64,000 nt of DNA, taken from the NCBI RefSeq assembly GCF_900184815.1, contig NZ_FXXQ01000011.1:1-64000 (forward strand), written 5' to 3'. The notes beneath the pieces are model-generated. The model was not told the origin of the DNA, did no database searches, and saw only the letters and a list, made by a program, of their open reading frames with translations. Made by a program: the position numbers and the translations under genes. The stretch is from Boseongicola aestuarii (GTDB lineage: Bacteria; Pseudomonadota; Alphaproteobacteria; Rhodobacterales; Rhodobacteraceae). Numbering within the stretch: position 1 is the first letter of the stretch; each line of letters opens with the position of its first letter. Positions 33,088 through 44,350 of the stretch are shown piece after piece.

Positions 33088-33909
33088 ATGTTTCAGGCAG
33101 AAGGCAGATCATCAACTGTGCAGGGTGCGGCGACGCTTCTTGTGCTGGTCTACCATAATTCCGTGCGTTCGATCCGCAAATCCCACCGAAACGCGGCCAT
33201 CGCGATCCTGTTCAACATTCTGCAAAAGCTGGTCATGGTTCTGGCTTTCTTCCTTCTGCTCGATATTCTCGGGCTGAGGCGACTGGCCATCCGGGGCGAC
33301 TTCCTGCTTTACGTCATGTCCGGCATTTTCGTCTTTGTTGCCCACGTCAAGTCGGTCGGAGCGGTCATGGGGTCAGAAGGCCCGACGTCGCCGATGATGC
33401 AGCATCGCCCGATGAATCAGGTCATTGCGGTATGTGCGGCGGCGCTGGGCGCGCTTTACATTCAGGCCGTATCGATGATCGCAATCCTGCTGGTCTATCA
33501 TCTGGTCTGGACGCCAATCGAGATTTTCCAGCCCTTTGGCGCCGCCATGATGCTGTTGCTGTCGTGGTTCTCTGGCTGTTCCGTGGGCATGGTGTTGCTG
33601 GCGTTGAAACCCTGGTTCCCGAAAACGACGGCCATCTTCATGCAGATCTACTCGCGCGCGAATATGTTTGCGTCAGGCAAGATGTTTGTGGCCAACACGT
33701 TGCCCGCGCATATGGTTGCCCTGTTCGACTGGAATCCGCTGTTCCATATCATTGATCAGGGGCGCGGTTATATTTTCGTGAACTACAACCCGATGAAATC
33801 TTCGCTGATGTATCCGTTCTGGGTATCCTTGGCCCTGCTTGCGATCGGGATCATCGGGGTCTTCTACACATCACGTCACGCGTCGCTCAGTTGGGATGCC
33901 GCGCGGTGA
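33088..33909 (+). CDS. ABC-2 type polysaccharide export permease (KpsM-like)
   Basis: The product is 273 residues with six predicted membrane helices. The N-terminal cytoplasmic segment has VLVYHNSVRSIRKSH, and the fold and spacing resemble capsule or O-antigen export permeases (KpsM/Wzm). Such permeases work with an ATP-binding partner, which is not next to it; it may lie elsewhere. It is divergent from cysQ, with 122 bp between start codons, and its stop overlaps the GTG of the next gene (GTGA). Probably exports or anchors the glycan made by the neighbouring operon. Confidence 0.85.
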   Translation: MFQAEGRSSTVQGAATLLVLVYHNSVRSIRKSHRNAAIAILFNILQKLVMVLAFFLLLDILGLRRLAIRGDFLLYVMSGIFVFVAHVKSVGAVMGSEGPTSPMMQHRPMNQVIAVCAAALGALYIQAVSMIAILLVYHLVWTPIEIFQPFGAAMMLLLSWFSGCSVGMVLLALKPWFPKTTAIFMQIYSRANMFASGKMFVANTLPAHMVALFDWNPLFHIIDQGRGYIFVNYNPMKSSLMYPFWVSLALLAIGIIGVFYTSRHASLSWDAAR

Positions 33910-34556
33910 TCCGCGTCTTTTGCATACTTCTGGCGCTGGTCTCTCCTGCGGCGGCCTCGCAACATTCCTGGCCCGCGCTTCATGATGTGATCGGTGTCGA
34001 CGAGGGCGACGTCCTGAACCTGCGCGCCGCGCCGGATATCACAGCCGAGGTGCTGGACACGCTGTCCGCCGATGCCTCGGATATCGAAGTCATCCGCCCG
34101 AATGAGGACCTGACCTGGGGTCTTGTCAATGTGGGCGAGCGCACGGGCTGGGTGTCACTGACGTACTTAGCACAGCAAGCCAGACAGCCTGCTTCCGCCT
34201 TCGTCGACATAACACAATGCTTTGGCACCGAGCCGTTCTGGTCGCTCAGTTACAAACAGCCCGCGATACGCCTGTCGATGCCGGATGTGCCGCCCGCCGA
34301 GGGTTTTATTTCGGGACTTTTCAAATCCCGGTCACAATCGGACCGATACTTCTATCGTGGCAGCATGATGACGCCCGATGCGGGACCGATCGAGGTCGAT
34401 TTGTCCATCCGGCTGCGCGCTTGCAGCGACGGCAGGTCGGACCGGGCCTATGGGATTGAGGTCGATATGCTGGTCACGGACAACAATACCGAAGACGGCT
34501 TTCGCCAGCCCGGACTGTTCTCGGGCTGCTGCACTATTGCGCCACCCGCAGAGTGA
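33906..34556 (+). CDS. Periplasmic SH3-domain protein (COG3650-like)
   Basis: The product is 216 residues with a GTG start in a GTGA overlap with the permease gene. Residues 1-18 form a signal peptide ending PAAAS. A bacterial SH3 domain follows (VLNLRAAPDITAEVLDTL to RTGWVSLTYLA), then a domain with CFGTEPFWSLSYKQP, a pattern of the COG3650 family of periplasmic or lipoprotein-like proteins. Paired Cys may form disulfides. Function unknown; cell-wall or glycan binding is possible from the SH3 domain. The 3' end overlaps that of alkB by 23 nt. Confidence 0.85.
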   Translation: MIRVFCILLALVSPAAASQHSWPALHDVIGVDEGDVLNLRAAPDITAEVLDTLSADASDIEVIRPNEDLTWGLVNVGERTGWVSLTYLAQQARQPASAFVDITQCFGTEPFWSLSYKQPAIRLSMPDVPPAEGFISGLFKSRSQSDRYFYRGSMMTPDAGPIEVDLSIRLRACSDGRSDRAYGIEVDMLVTDNNTEDGFRQPGLFSGCCTIAPPAE

Positions 34557-35163
34557 CGTTGATACGCCCGCCCTCGGGTAACACTTCGCCCTCTCCGAAT
34601 TTGATACGGTCGATCCCGTGAAAGGCCAGCCGCGCTTCGCCCGCTAGGACCGCCACATCCCCGGAGTTGAGCCAGCGGCTTTTGGTCGGATCCTTCCGCG
34701 AATGCCCGCCAACGCGAAACAACCCCGGATCGCCGAGCGAAATTGACACCACAGGCCAGCGCGGATCGGCCTCGTCCTTGTCCTGATGCAGACCCATCTT
34801 CGCTCCCTCGCCGTAGAAATTCACAAGACAGCTGTCAGGGTCGCGATCCACACCGGATACCGCGCGCCAGACGGCAAGAACCGACGCGGGAATATCCGGC
34901 CAGGCGCCTCCATCTGCGTGGCACGGCGCATAGCGATAACCCGCCTTGTCCGTGACCCAGCCTACTTCGCCGGCGGCGGTCATCCGTACACTCATCTTTT
35001 GACCACCCGGCGTTTCATATTGCCGAAGCGGCGCCGCCCGCGCCACATCACGCAACTCTGCCAACATCGCCGACTGCGCCGCGTCGTCCAGCCACCCAGA
35101 CCAGATCGTCACTCCGTTCAGATCGACTGGCGCGTCCGGTTCCGTGTCAAACAGATCAACCAT
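34534..35163 (-). CDS. alkB: Alkylated DNA repair dioxygenase
   Basis: The product is 209 residues. Fe(II)/2-oxoglutarate-dependent dioxygenase that demethylates 1-methyladenine and 3-methylcytosine. The iron ligands are in LHQDKDE and FHGIDR, and the 2-oxoglutarate-binding arginine is in GRINVTLR at the C-terminus. Length and order fit AlkB. It converges on the SH3-domain gene with a 23-nt overlap and is divergent from dnaK with a 186-bp gap. Confidence 0.93.
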   Translation of the reverse strand: MVDLFDTEPDAPVDLNGVTIWSGWLDDAAQSAMLAELRDVARAAPLRQYETPGGQKMSVRMTAAGEVGWVTDKAGYRYAPCHADGGAWPDIPASVLAVWRAVSGVDRDPDSCLVNFYGEGAKMGLHQDKDEADPRWPVVSISLGDPGLFRVGGHSRKDPTKSRWLNSGDVAVLAGEARLAFHGIDRIKFGEGEVLPEGGRINVTLRVAQ

Positions 35164-35207
35164 TGAAAAAGATTCCTATAATTGGACCAAAACCCCCGCC
35201 ACCACGG

Positions 35208-35236
35208 CTTGCAGGCCCATATTCACCTCCCTATAT
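35208..35236 (+). promoter_or_regulatory. RpoH-type heat-shock promoter for dnaK
   Basis: CTTG (35208-35211), an 18-nt spacer, then CCTATAT (35230-35236) match the alphaproteobacterial RpoH consensus CTTG-N17/18-CYTAT-T. It lies about 115 nt upstream of the dnaK start. A possible second promoter, TTGGGA-N15-CATAAT (35280-35306), is much weaker as a match. Confidence 0.75.
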
Positions 35237-35349
35237 ACCCCACGAAGCCGTGATGAACCGTTTGGGGGAGTCACATTCCTTGGGATGGGACCTGAGGTGC
35301 CATAATGGGCCCGGGCCCCAACAATCGCCAGAGTTAGAGGATTTAGAGC

Positions 35350-37260
35350 ATGGGTAAAGTCATCGGTATTGACCTTGGTACCACCAACAGCTGCGTCGCC
35401 ATCATGGACGGCAGCCAGCCAAGGGTCATCGAGAACGCAGAAGGCGCACGCACGACACCGTCGATCGTGGCTTTCAAAGACGACGAACGCCTCGTCGGTC
35501 AGCCTGCCAAACGCCAGGCCGTCACCAACCCTGAAAACACCGTATTCGCGGTGAAGCGCCTGATCGGCCGCCGGGTGGATGATGATGCGGTTACAAAAGA
35601 CAAGGCAATCGTCCCTTACGACATCGTCGATGGCGGCAATGGAGACGCATGGGTCAAAGCCGGTGAGAAGAAGTATTCTCCTTCACAGATTTCGGCCTTT
35701 ATCCTTGGCAAAATGAAAGAGACCGCCGAGAGCTATCTTGGCGAAGAAGTCACGCAAGCCGTTATCACGGTTCCTGCGTATTTCAACGACGCCCAGCGTC
35801 AGGCCACCAAGGACGCCGGCAAGATCGCCGGTCTGGAAGTGCTGCGGATCATCAACGAGCCGACAGCCGCCGCACTTGCCTATGGTCTCGACAAGAAAGA
35901 AACGAAAACCATCGCGGTCTATGACCTTGGTGGCGGTACGTTCGACATTACCATTCTTGAGATTGACGACGGTCTGTTCGAAGTGAAATCTACCAACGGC
36001 GACACGTTCCTCGGCGGTGAAGACTTCGACATGCGCATCGTCAATTACCTCGCCGACGAGTTCAAAAAGGAACACGGCGCGGATCTGAAGAAAGACAAGA
36101 TGGCGCTGCAGCGTCTCAAGGAAGCTGCTGAAAAAGCGAAAATCGAGTTGTCTTCGTCCAGCCAGACCGAGATCAACCAGCCGTTCATTTCGATGGACAA
36201 GGAATCGGGCCAGCCGTTGCACATGGTTATGAAGCTGACCCGCGCCAAGCTGGAAAGCCTGGTGTCTGACCTGATCAAGAACTCGATCAAGCCATGTCAG
36301 GCGGCTTTGAAAGACGCTGGCCTCTCGACCTCCGACATTGACGAGATTGTTCTCGTCGGTGGTATGACCCGTATGCCGCGCGTCGTCGAAGAAGTGACCA
36401 AGTTCTTCGGAAAAGAGCCGCACAAGGGTGTGAACCCGGACGAAGTGGTTGCCTTGGGTGCTGCCATTCAGGCCGGCGTTCTGCAGGGTGATGTGAAAGA
36501 CGTCGTTCTTCTGGACGTGACACCGCTTTCGCTTGGAATCGAAACGCTCGGTGGCGTGTTCACACGCCTGATCGACCGCAACACGACGATCCCGACGAAG
36601 AAGTCGCAGATCTTCTCGACCGCGGAAGATAACCAGAACGCCGTGACGCTGCGCGTGTTCCAGGGCGAGCGCGAAATGGCCTCCGACAACAAATTGCTGG
36701 GCCAATTCAACCTTGAGGACATCCCGCCAGCACCACGCGGCATGCCACAGATCGAAGTGACCTTTGACATCGACGCCAACGGCATCGTTGAGGTGACCGC
36801 AAAAGACAAGGGCACCGGTAAAGAGCACAAGATCACGATCCAGGCATCCGGTGGTCTTTCGGACGAGGATATCGAAAAGATGGTCAAGGACGCCGAGGCG
36901 AACGCCGAAGCCGACAAGGGCCGCAAGGATCTCGTCGAAGCCAAGAACGCGGCAGAAAGCCTCATCCACTCGACCGAAAAGGCGATGGAAGAGCACAAAG
37001 ACAAGGTCGACCCAACCACGATCGAAGCGATCGAGCTGGCGATTGCCAACCTGACCGAACAGATGGAAACCGAAGATGCGGGCAAAATCCGCGGCGGCAT
37101 CCAGAACGTGACCGAAGCGGCAATGAAGCTGGGCGAAGCGATCTACAAGGCGCAACAGGAAGAGTCCGGTGAGGGCGAACCTGAAGAAGAAATGCGCGGC
37201 GTAGATGACGACATTGTTGATGCCGACTTCGAAGATCTCGACAACGACAAGCGCGCTTAA
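35350..37260 (+). CDS. dnaK: Hsp70 chaperone DnaK
   Basis: The product is 636 residues, an ATP-dependent folding chaperone. The ATPase domain begins [20 protein letters not shown], includes [20 protein letters not shown] and [13 protein letters not shown], and the linker is [18 protein letters not shown]. The C-terminus ends in the acidic [11 protein letters not shown], close to the EEVD-like tail of bacterial DnaK. A GAGGA SD precedes the ATG. Transcription from the RpoH-type promoter at 35208 is expected; dnaJ follows with a 78-bp gap holding a hairpin, and grpE is not in the window. Confidence 0.98.
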   Translation: MGKVIGIDLGTTNSCVAIMDGSQPRVIENAEGARTTPSIVAFKDDERLVGQPAKRQAVTNPENTVFAVKRLIGRRVDDDAVTKDKAIVPYDIVDGGNGDAWVKAGEKKYSPSQISAFILGKMKETAESYLGEEVTQAVITVPAYFNDAQRQATKDAGKIAGLEVLRIINEPTAAALAYGLDKKETKTIAVYDLGGGTFDITILEIDDGLFEVKSTNGDTFLGGEDFDMRIVNYLADEFKKEHGADLKKDKMALQRLKEAAEKAKIELSSSSQTEINQPFISMDKESGQPLHMVMKLTRAKLESLVSDLIKNSIKPCQAALKDAGLSTSDIDEIVLVGGMTRMPRVVEEVTKFFGKEPHKGVNPDEVVALGAAIQAGVLQGDVKDVVLLDVTPLSLGIETLGGVFTRLIDRNTTIPTKKSQIFSTAEDNQNAVTLRVFQGEREMASDNKLLGQFNLEDIPPAPRGMPQIEVTFDIDANGIVEVTAKDKGTGKEHKITIQASGGLSDEDIEKMVKDAEANAEADKGRKDLVEAKNAAESLIHSTEKAMEEHKDKVDPTTIEAIELAIANLTEQMETEDAGKIRGGIQNVTEAAMKLGEAIYKAQQEESGEGEPEEEMRGVDDDIVDADFEDLDNDKRA

Positions 37261-37284
37261 ACGGCGACGCGTCTGACGCGAAAA

Positions 37285-37314
37285 AGGCCGGCCTGACATG
37301 TTCGGGCCGGTCCT
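37285..37314 (+). other. Hairpin in the dnaK-dnaJ gap
   Basis: AGGCCGGCCTGA (37285-37296) pairs with TCGGGCCGGTCCT (37302-37314), allowing one bulge and one mismatch. No T-run follows, so it is more likely an mRNA processing or stability element that lowers dnaJ relative to dnaK than a terminator. Confidence 0.45.
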
Positions 37315-37338
37315 CGCGTTCCAAGGGGACGACACCAG

Positions 37339-38487
37339 ATGGCAAAGCGCGATTATTACGAGGTGCTCGGGGTCTCGAAGGGCGCGTCGGCGGACGAAAT
37401 CAAGAAGGGCTATCGTCAGAAGGCGAAAGAGCTTCATCCTGATCGCAACTCCGGCAATCCAAACGCTGAAACCCAGTTCAAGGAAGCGAACGAAGCCTAT
37501 GAGGTTCTAAAGGACGCCGACAAGAAGGCGGCCTACGATCGCTTTGGTCATGCCGCTTTCGAAGGCGGCATGGGCGGCGGGCGACCCGGCGGTTTTGGTG
37601 GCGGCGGACAGGGAGATTTCGCCTCCGCATTCTCGGATGTCTTCGACGATCTGTTCGGCGATATGATGGGCGGACGTCGTGGCGGCGGTGGCAATCGCGC
37701 GGTGCGAGGCTCGGACTTGCGCTATAACTTGCGGATTTCATTGGAAGAAGCCTTCTCCGGCCTGCAAAAAACAGTTCAGGTTCCAACGGCAGTAGGATGC
37801 GACGTCTGCAGTGGAACCGGCGCTCAAGGCGGTGCCGAACCCACATCCTGCCCAACCTGCTCCGGCATGGGAAAGGTGCGGGCGCAACAGGGTTTCTTCA
37901 CAGTAGAACGTACCTGCCCGACCTGCTCGGGCATGGGCCAGATCATCCAGAATCCCTGCAAGAACTGCGGCGGCGCAGGCCGTGTTGAAAAGGGCCGCTC
38001 GCTTTCGGTCAACATCCCCGCTGGCGTCGAAACCGGCACCCGCATCCGCCTTGCTGGCGAAGGCGAAGCGGGCCTGCGCGGCGGCCCGACGGGTGATCTC
38101 TACATCTTCATAGAGGTCACTGAACATAACCTGTTCCAACGAGACGGCGCTCAGCTTTACTGCCGCGTACCTGTGTCCATGACCATCGCGGCCATGGGTG
38201 GCGATATCGAAGTGCCAACCATCGACGGTGGTCGCAGCCGCGTCAAAGTCCCCGCAGGCAGCCAGTCAGGCCGACAAATGCGCCTGCGCTCCAAGGGTAT
38301 GCCAGCGCTGCGCGGCGGTCCGGCTGGTGATATGCTGATCGAATTGGCGGTCGAAACACCGGTCAATCTGACATCAAAGCAAAAAGACCTCCTGAAAGAA
38401 TTCGAAAAGCTGTCCGAGGAAAACAACCCCGAGACGTCCGGCTTCTTCAAAAAGGTCAAAACGTTCTGGGACAGCATGAAGGGTTGA
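37339..38487 (+). CDS. dnaJ: DnaJ co-chaperone (Hsp40)
   Basis: The product is 382 residues. The J domain ([20 protein letters not shown], with HPD in ELHPDRNSG) stimulates DnaK ATPase. A Gly/Phe-rich linker follows at about 77-115, then four CxxCxGxG zinc repeats ([32 protein letters not shown]) and the substrate-binding C-terminal domain. GGGGACGACACCAG provides an SD before ATG 37339. Probably co-transcribed with dnaK. Confidence 0.97.
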   Translation: MAKRDYYEVLGVSKGASADEIKKGYRQKAKELHPDRNSGNPNAETQFKEANEAYEVLKDADKKAAYDRFGHAAFEGGMGGGRPGGFGGGGQGDFASAFSDVFDDLFGDMMGGRRGGGGNRAVRGSDLRYNLRISLEEAFSGLQKTVQVPTAVGCDVCSGTGAQGGAEPTSCPTCSGMGKVRAQQGFFTVERTCPTCSGMGQIIQNPCKNCGGAGRVEKGRSLSVNIPAGVETGTRIRLAGEGEAGLRGGPTGDLYIFIEVTEHNLFQRDGAQLYCRVPVSMTIAAMGGDIEVPTIDGGRSRVKVPAGSQSGRQMRLRSKGMPALRGGPAGDMLIELAVETPVNLTSKQKDLLKEFEKLSEENNPETSGFFKKVKTFWDSMKG

Positions 38488-38626
38488 ACCTGCCCACCGG
38501 TAAAGCCCGGCGCGCTTTGTATGAAATGCAGCGCCCTTCCCTAATTCCGGGCCACGTGGGCACGATCCCTCCAAACCAACCTGAACACTCGCGTTAACGG
38601 TAACAGACGTTAAGGTTAACGCCCCC

Positions 38627-38680
38627 CTTCTTCTGTTTCAAAGTATCCTGGGGGAGCGCACAGCGCGGGGGCAAAGCCCC
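38627..38680 (-). repeat. Dispersed intergenic element, copy C
   Basis: On the minus strand it reads GGGGCTTTGCCCC, then GCGCTCCCCCAGGAT, then ACTTTGAAACAGAAGAAG. Order and composition match copy D (21258-21330), with the core shared by copies A and B. It lies in the gap between dnaJ and radC. Confidence 0.6.
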
Positions 38681-38747
38681 TATGAAATCGTTGAAATCCG
38701 AACCGCCATTAACGTGATCTTCACCGCAAACCGGTCAGCCTCATCCC

Positions 38748-39503
38748 ATGGCCGAACCATCTCTCAATGACCCCCCGCTTCCGCTCTTCGAAGGGCAGGA
38801 ACTTATCGTGACCGGCGCGAAGGGACAGATGCCCTCCTATATCGCGAACCACCGAAAGCGTCTGCGCGACCGCTTCACAAAGGCCGGGACGAACGCCTTG
38901 CCCGACTATGAATTACTTGAACTTGTCCTTTTCCGTTCCCTTCCGCGTTGCGATGTCAAACCCGTGGCCAACCGACTGCTTCAGACCTTCGGCGATTTCA
39001 ATCGCGTCCTGTCGGTGTCAACTTCGCGCCTCACCGACGTCCGCGGCGTCGGCGCAGCCGTTGCCAGCGACCTCAAACTGATCGAAGCGGCGGCCCACCG
39101 CATGGCACAGTCCCGCATCCTGCAATTGCCGGTTTTGTCCTCATGGGATGCCCTTCTGGACTATTGCCGCACAGCCATGGCACACCTTGAAACCGAGCAG
39201 TTCCGCGTGCTTTTCCTGAACCGCAAGAACGTCCTGATCGCGGACGAGGCGCAGGCAAGGGGTACAGTCGATCACGTCCCTGTCTATCCGCGCGAGGTCA
39301 TCAAGCGCGCCCTGGAACTCAATGCCTCGGCGCTGATCCTGATCCACAATCACCCCTCCGGCGACCCAACTCCCTCGCAGAGCGATCGTGAAATGACGAC
39401 ACAAATCGAAAGCGCGGCGCGGGCGCTTGGACTTACCGTTCACGACCACCTGATTATCGGGAAGTCCGCCGAATTCTCGTTTAAAAGTGCGGGCTATCTT
39501 TAG
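38748..39503 (+). CDS. radC: RadC-family JAB-domain protein
   Basis: The product is 251 residues. A helix-hairpin-helix-like N-terminal part (ALPDYELLELVLF) precedes the JAB/MPN metallo-domain with its Zn motif in HNHPSGDPTPSQSD. Originally linked to DNA repair, but the actual activity of RadC proteins is uncertain. The 260-bp gap to dnaJ holds a repeat copy and short GTTAACG repeats; no SD stands out at ATG 38748. Its stop overlaps by 4 nt that of the convergent membrane-anchored gene. Confidence 0.92.
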   Translation: MAEPSLNDPPLPLFEGQELIVTGAKGQMPSYIANHRKRLRDRFTKAGTNALPDYELLELVLFRSLPRCDVKPVANRLLQTFGDFNRVLSVSTSRLTDVRGVGAAVASDLKLIEAAAHRMAQSRILQLPVLSSWDALLDYCRTAMAHLETEQFRVLFLNRKNVLIADEAQARGTVDHVPVYPREVIKRALELNASALILIHNHPSGDPTPSQSDREMTTQIESAARALGLTVHDHLIIGKSAEFSFKSAGYL

Positions 39504-40465
39504 CGCGCGGCCAGCCGAACATCATTGAACAACATGGTCAGCGACACAATATCCCCAAGGTTATCACAGCTTGGCATCGTCAATCGCACCTCGCGCGAAC
39601 TGAGCCCTCCCAGCGGATCGCTCTGAAGCGCCAAAACATCTGCAATCCGACCGCAAGTCTGCGACGTTACCTCGGCTTCGGCCAAAAGGCGAACTGAAGT
39701 GGCGCTAATTGGAAAGGTATACACCTCGGCCATCGCTCCTGAGCCGTCGCCAAGCTGCGTCATGAATCCCGTCGTGCTGCCGAGATCGGCAAATCCGTGT
39801 TTGGCCGCGTGAATATGGCCCTCTGCGCCGAAGTCTGCGTCACCGACAAAGGCATGAAGTCCAAGCACTTTTGAACCGCCCCAGACAAGCGCGCCGCGCG
39901 TCAGCCGTCCCGCTTCCGGCACCGATACTGAAACGCTTTCGCTCAAACCGTCGGGAAACCGAACCGCGACAACTGGTGTCGCCGTCAACGCAGGAAGATC
40001 AACGGACAGACGACCGTCTTCATCAAGAGCCCAGTCCACCACCATACCGGCTTGCGCCACGGTAACGACCTCTCCACCCGAACAGGGTGCCGCGATCTCC
40101 AGCCAGATCAGTCCGGCGTCCCCGGCAATCGCGTCGACTTCGATGCGACAAGGCGCGCCAAGGGGCCGCGCGGAGGCGTCCTCCTGGGGCGGTTCGGGAA
40201 GAGGCGGGTCATCGGTGATGCGATCACTCGGAGCGAACTCAGGCGTCTTGAAAGGCGTGAGGGTTGCGGCGGGCGGAACCGGAAGACCCGGAGCTTGCGA
40301 AGCGCGGCGCAAATCGCGCTCAACCTCCTTCGCGCCGCTGCGCACGGCAACATGCATGTCCCGCGCCAGCACATTCTGCATGATATGCCCTGCAGAAAAC
40401 GCCAAGAGCATAACCGACACAATCAAGATGACGCGCCGCCGGGTTGCGGTGTTCAAAACGCTCAA
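39500..40465 (-). CDS. Membrane-anchored protein of unknown function next to secA
   Basis: The product is about 321 residues. One N-terminal hydrophobic helix (RRVILIVSVMLLAFSAGHIM) is followed by a Pro-rich spacer (TDDPPLPEPPQEDA) and a beta-rich periplasmic domain with Cys residues. Homologues beside secA in Rhodobacteraceae are often labelled translocase by annotation pipelines, which the sequence itself does not support. A TTG start at 40465 is preferred because CGGAGG lies 5 nt ahead; the ATG at 40522 has no SD and adds a polar leader. Upstream is the secA terminator at 40552. Confidence 0.75.
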   Translation of the reverse strand: MSVLNTATRRRVILIVSVMLLAFSAGHIMQNVLARDMHVAVRSGAKEVERDLRRASQAPGLPVPPAATLTPFKTPEFAPSDRITDDPPLPEPPQEDASARPLGAPCRIEVDAIAGDAGLIWLEIAAPCSGGEVVTVAQAGMVVDWALDEDGRLSVDLPALTATPVVAVRFPDGLSESVSVSVPEAGRLTRGALVWGGSKVLGLHAFVGDADFGAEGHIHAAKHGFADLGSTTGFMTQLGDGSGAMAEVYTFPISATSVRLLAEAEVTSQTCGRIADVLALQSDPLGGLSSREVRLTMPSCDNLGDIVSLTMLFNDVRLAAR

Positions 40466-40551
40466 GTCTGCCTCCGTTTCAGTGCACGTAAACGCACCGG
40501 GCCAGTCGTTTGTGCCAGCCATCCGTTGAGAAAACCTTACCCCAAATCAAA

Positions 40552-40583
40552 CAGCGCCGCGCATCATTCGACACGCGGCGCTG
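40552..40583 (-). terminator. Intrinsic terminator after secA
   Basis: CAGCGCCGCG (40552-40561) pairs perfectly with CGCGGCGCTG (40574-40583); on the minus strand it is followed by TTTGATTT. Confidence 0.85.
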
Positions 40584-40621
40584 AATTTATCAACAGTTTG
40601 AAGCGATTACGCCACAGGCTT

Positions 40622-43321
<2,700 letters not shown>

Positions 43322-43498
43322 CTGCCAACCTTAACGTGCGTGTCTGACGAGAACGTGTGAGGAGTTCCGCTTGCCCGTAACTCTGGCCCGCCATAGAAGG
43401 GCAAAACGAAACCGCTCACCCGAGTTCAACGGGATGTAAGCGCGCGGTTTCACACTGTCAACGTCGCCTACCGCTGCGGCACCGAGAGAGGGTAAATA

Positions 43499-44347
43499 AT
43501 GGCTTTTAAACAGACGTTTTCTGCAGCTTGTGTTGCGCTTTTCGCGCTATCTACGCCAATCCACGCTGAGGGTCACGCATCCGCCGATACGGTTGTGGCG
43601 ACGGTGAATGGTGTGGATATCACACTGGCGCACATGATCGTGTTGAAACAGCGCCTGCCCGCTCAGTATCAGTCACTACCGGCGGACGTGCTCTTCAACG
43701 GCATTCTGGATCAACTGGTGCAGCAAACTGTTCTGGGTCAATCGGGCGACGGCCTGTCCCCCGGATCGCAAGCCACGCTGGAAAACGAGGAGCGTGCCTT
43801 GCGCGCTTCCGAGCTGATCCAGGGCATCACCGACGAGGCGATCACGGACGAAGCTCTTCAGGCGGCCTATGAGGAAACCTATGCTGAGATCGATGCCGAA
43901 ACCGAGTACAACGCCTCGCACATCCTCGTCGAAACCGAAGAAGAGGCTTTGGCCATCATCGAGGAAATCGCGGCAGGTGCAGAATTCGCTCTGGTGGCGC
44001 AGGAAAAATCAACCGGACCTTCCGGCCCGAACGGCGGCCAGCTTGGCTGGTTCGGTACCGGCGCAATGGTCGCTCCGTTTGAAGAAGCGGTCGTCGCGAT
44101 GGAGGCAGGCACAGTGTCCGCGCCTGTCCAGACGCAGTTCGGCTGGCATGTCATCCGCCTGAACGAAACCCGCGTGACCGAAGCCCCGCCACTTGAAGCC
44201 GTGCGCGGTGATCTGATCGCTCAGTTGCGCCAGGTGGCCGTGGAAGCCCGCGTCGCTGAATTGACCGAAGGCGCCGATATCACGCGCATCACAATCGAAG
44301 AGATCGATCCGGCACTGCTCGACGATCTTTCCCTGCTGGAGAAATAA
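43499..44347 (+). CDS. Periplasmic parvulin-type peptidyl-prolyl isomerase
   Basis: The product is 282 residues with a signal peptide ending HAEG. The N-terminal helical part resembles SurA/PpiD-type chaperone segments. The parvulin domain spans about 135-230 (ASHILVETEEEALAIIEEI to TQFGWHVIRLNETR), with the FGTGAMVAPFEEAV stretch typical of PpiC. It catalyses proline isomerisation during outer-membrane or periplasmic protein folding. It is divergent from secA, a fitting neighbour, and argJ begins 3 bp after its stop. Confidence 0.92.
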   Translation: MAFKQTFSAACVALFALSTPIHAEGHASADTVVATVNGVDITLAHMIVLKQRLPAQYQSLPADVLFNGILDQLVQQTVLGQSGDGLSPGSQATLENEERALRASELIQGITDEAITDEALQAAYEETYAEIDAETEYNASHILVETEEEALAIIEEIAAGAEFALVAQEKSTGPSGPNGGQLGWFGTGAMVAPFEEAVVAMEAGTVSAPVQTQFGWHVIRLNETRVTEAPPLEAVRGDLIAQLRQVAVEARVAELTEGADITRITIEEIDPALLDDLSLLEK

Positions 44348-44350
44348 ACC

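Noticed and set aside
32201-33277. 358-codon ORF antisense to cysQ
   Set aside because: Overlaps cysQ and the start of the permease gene; no domain.
35683-37437. 584-codon ORF antisense to dnaK
   Set aside because: It lies fully opposite a certain gene, has no recognisable domain, and arises from the GC-ending codon bias of dnaK.
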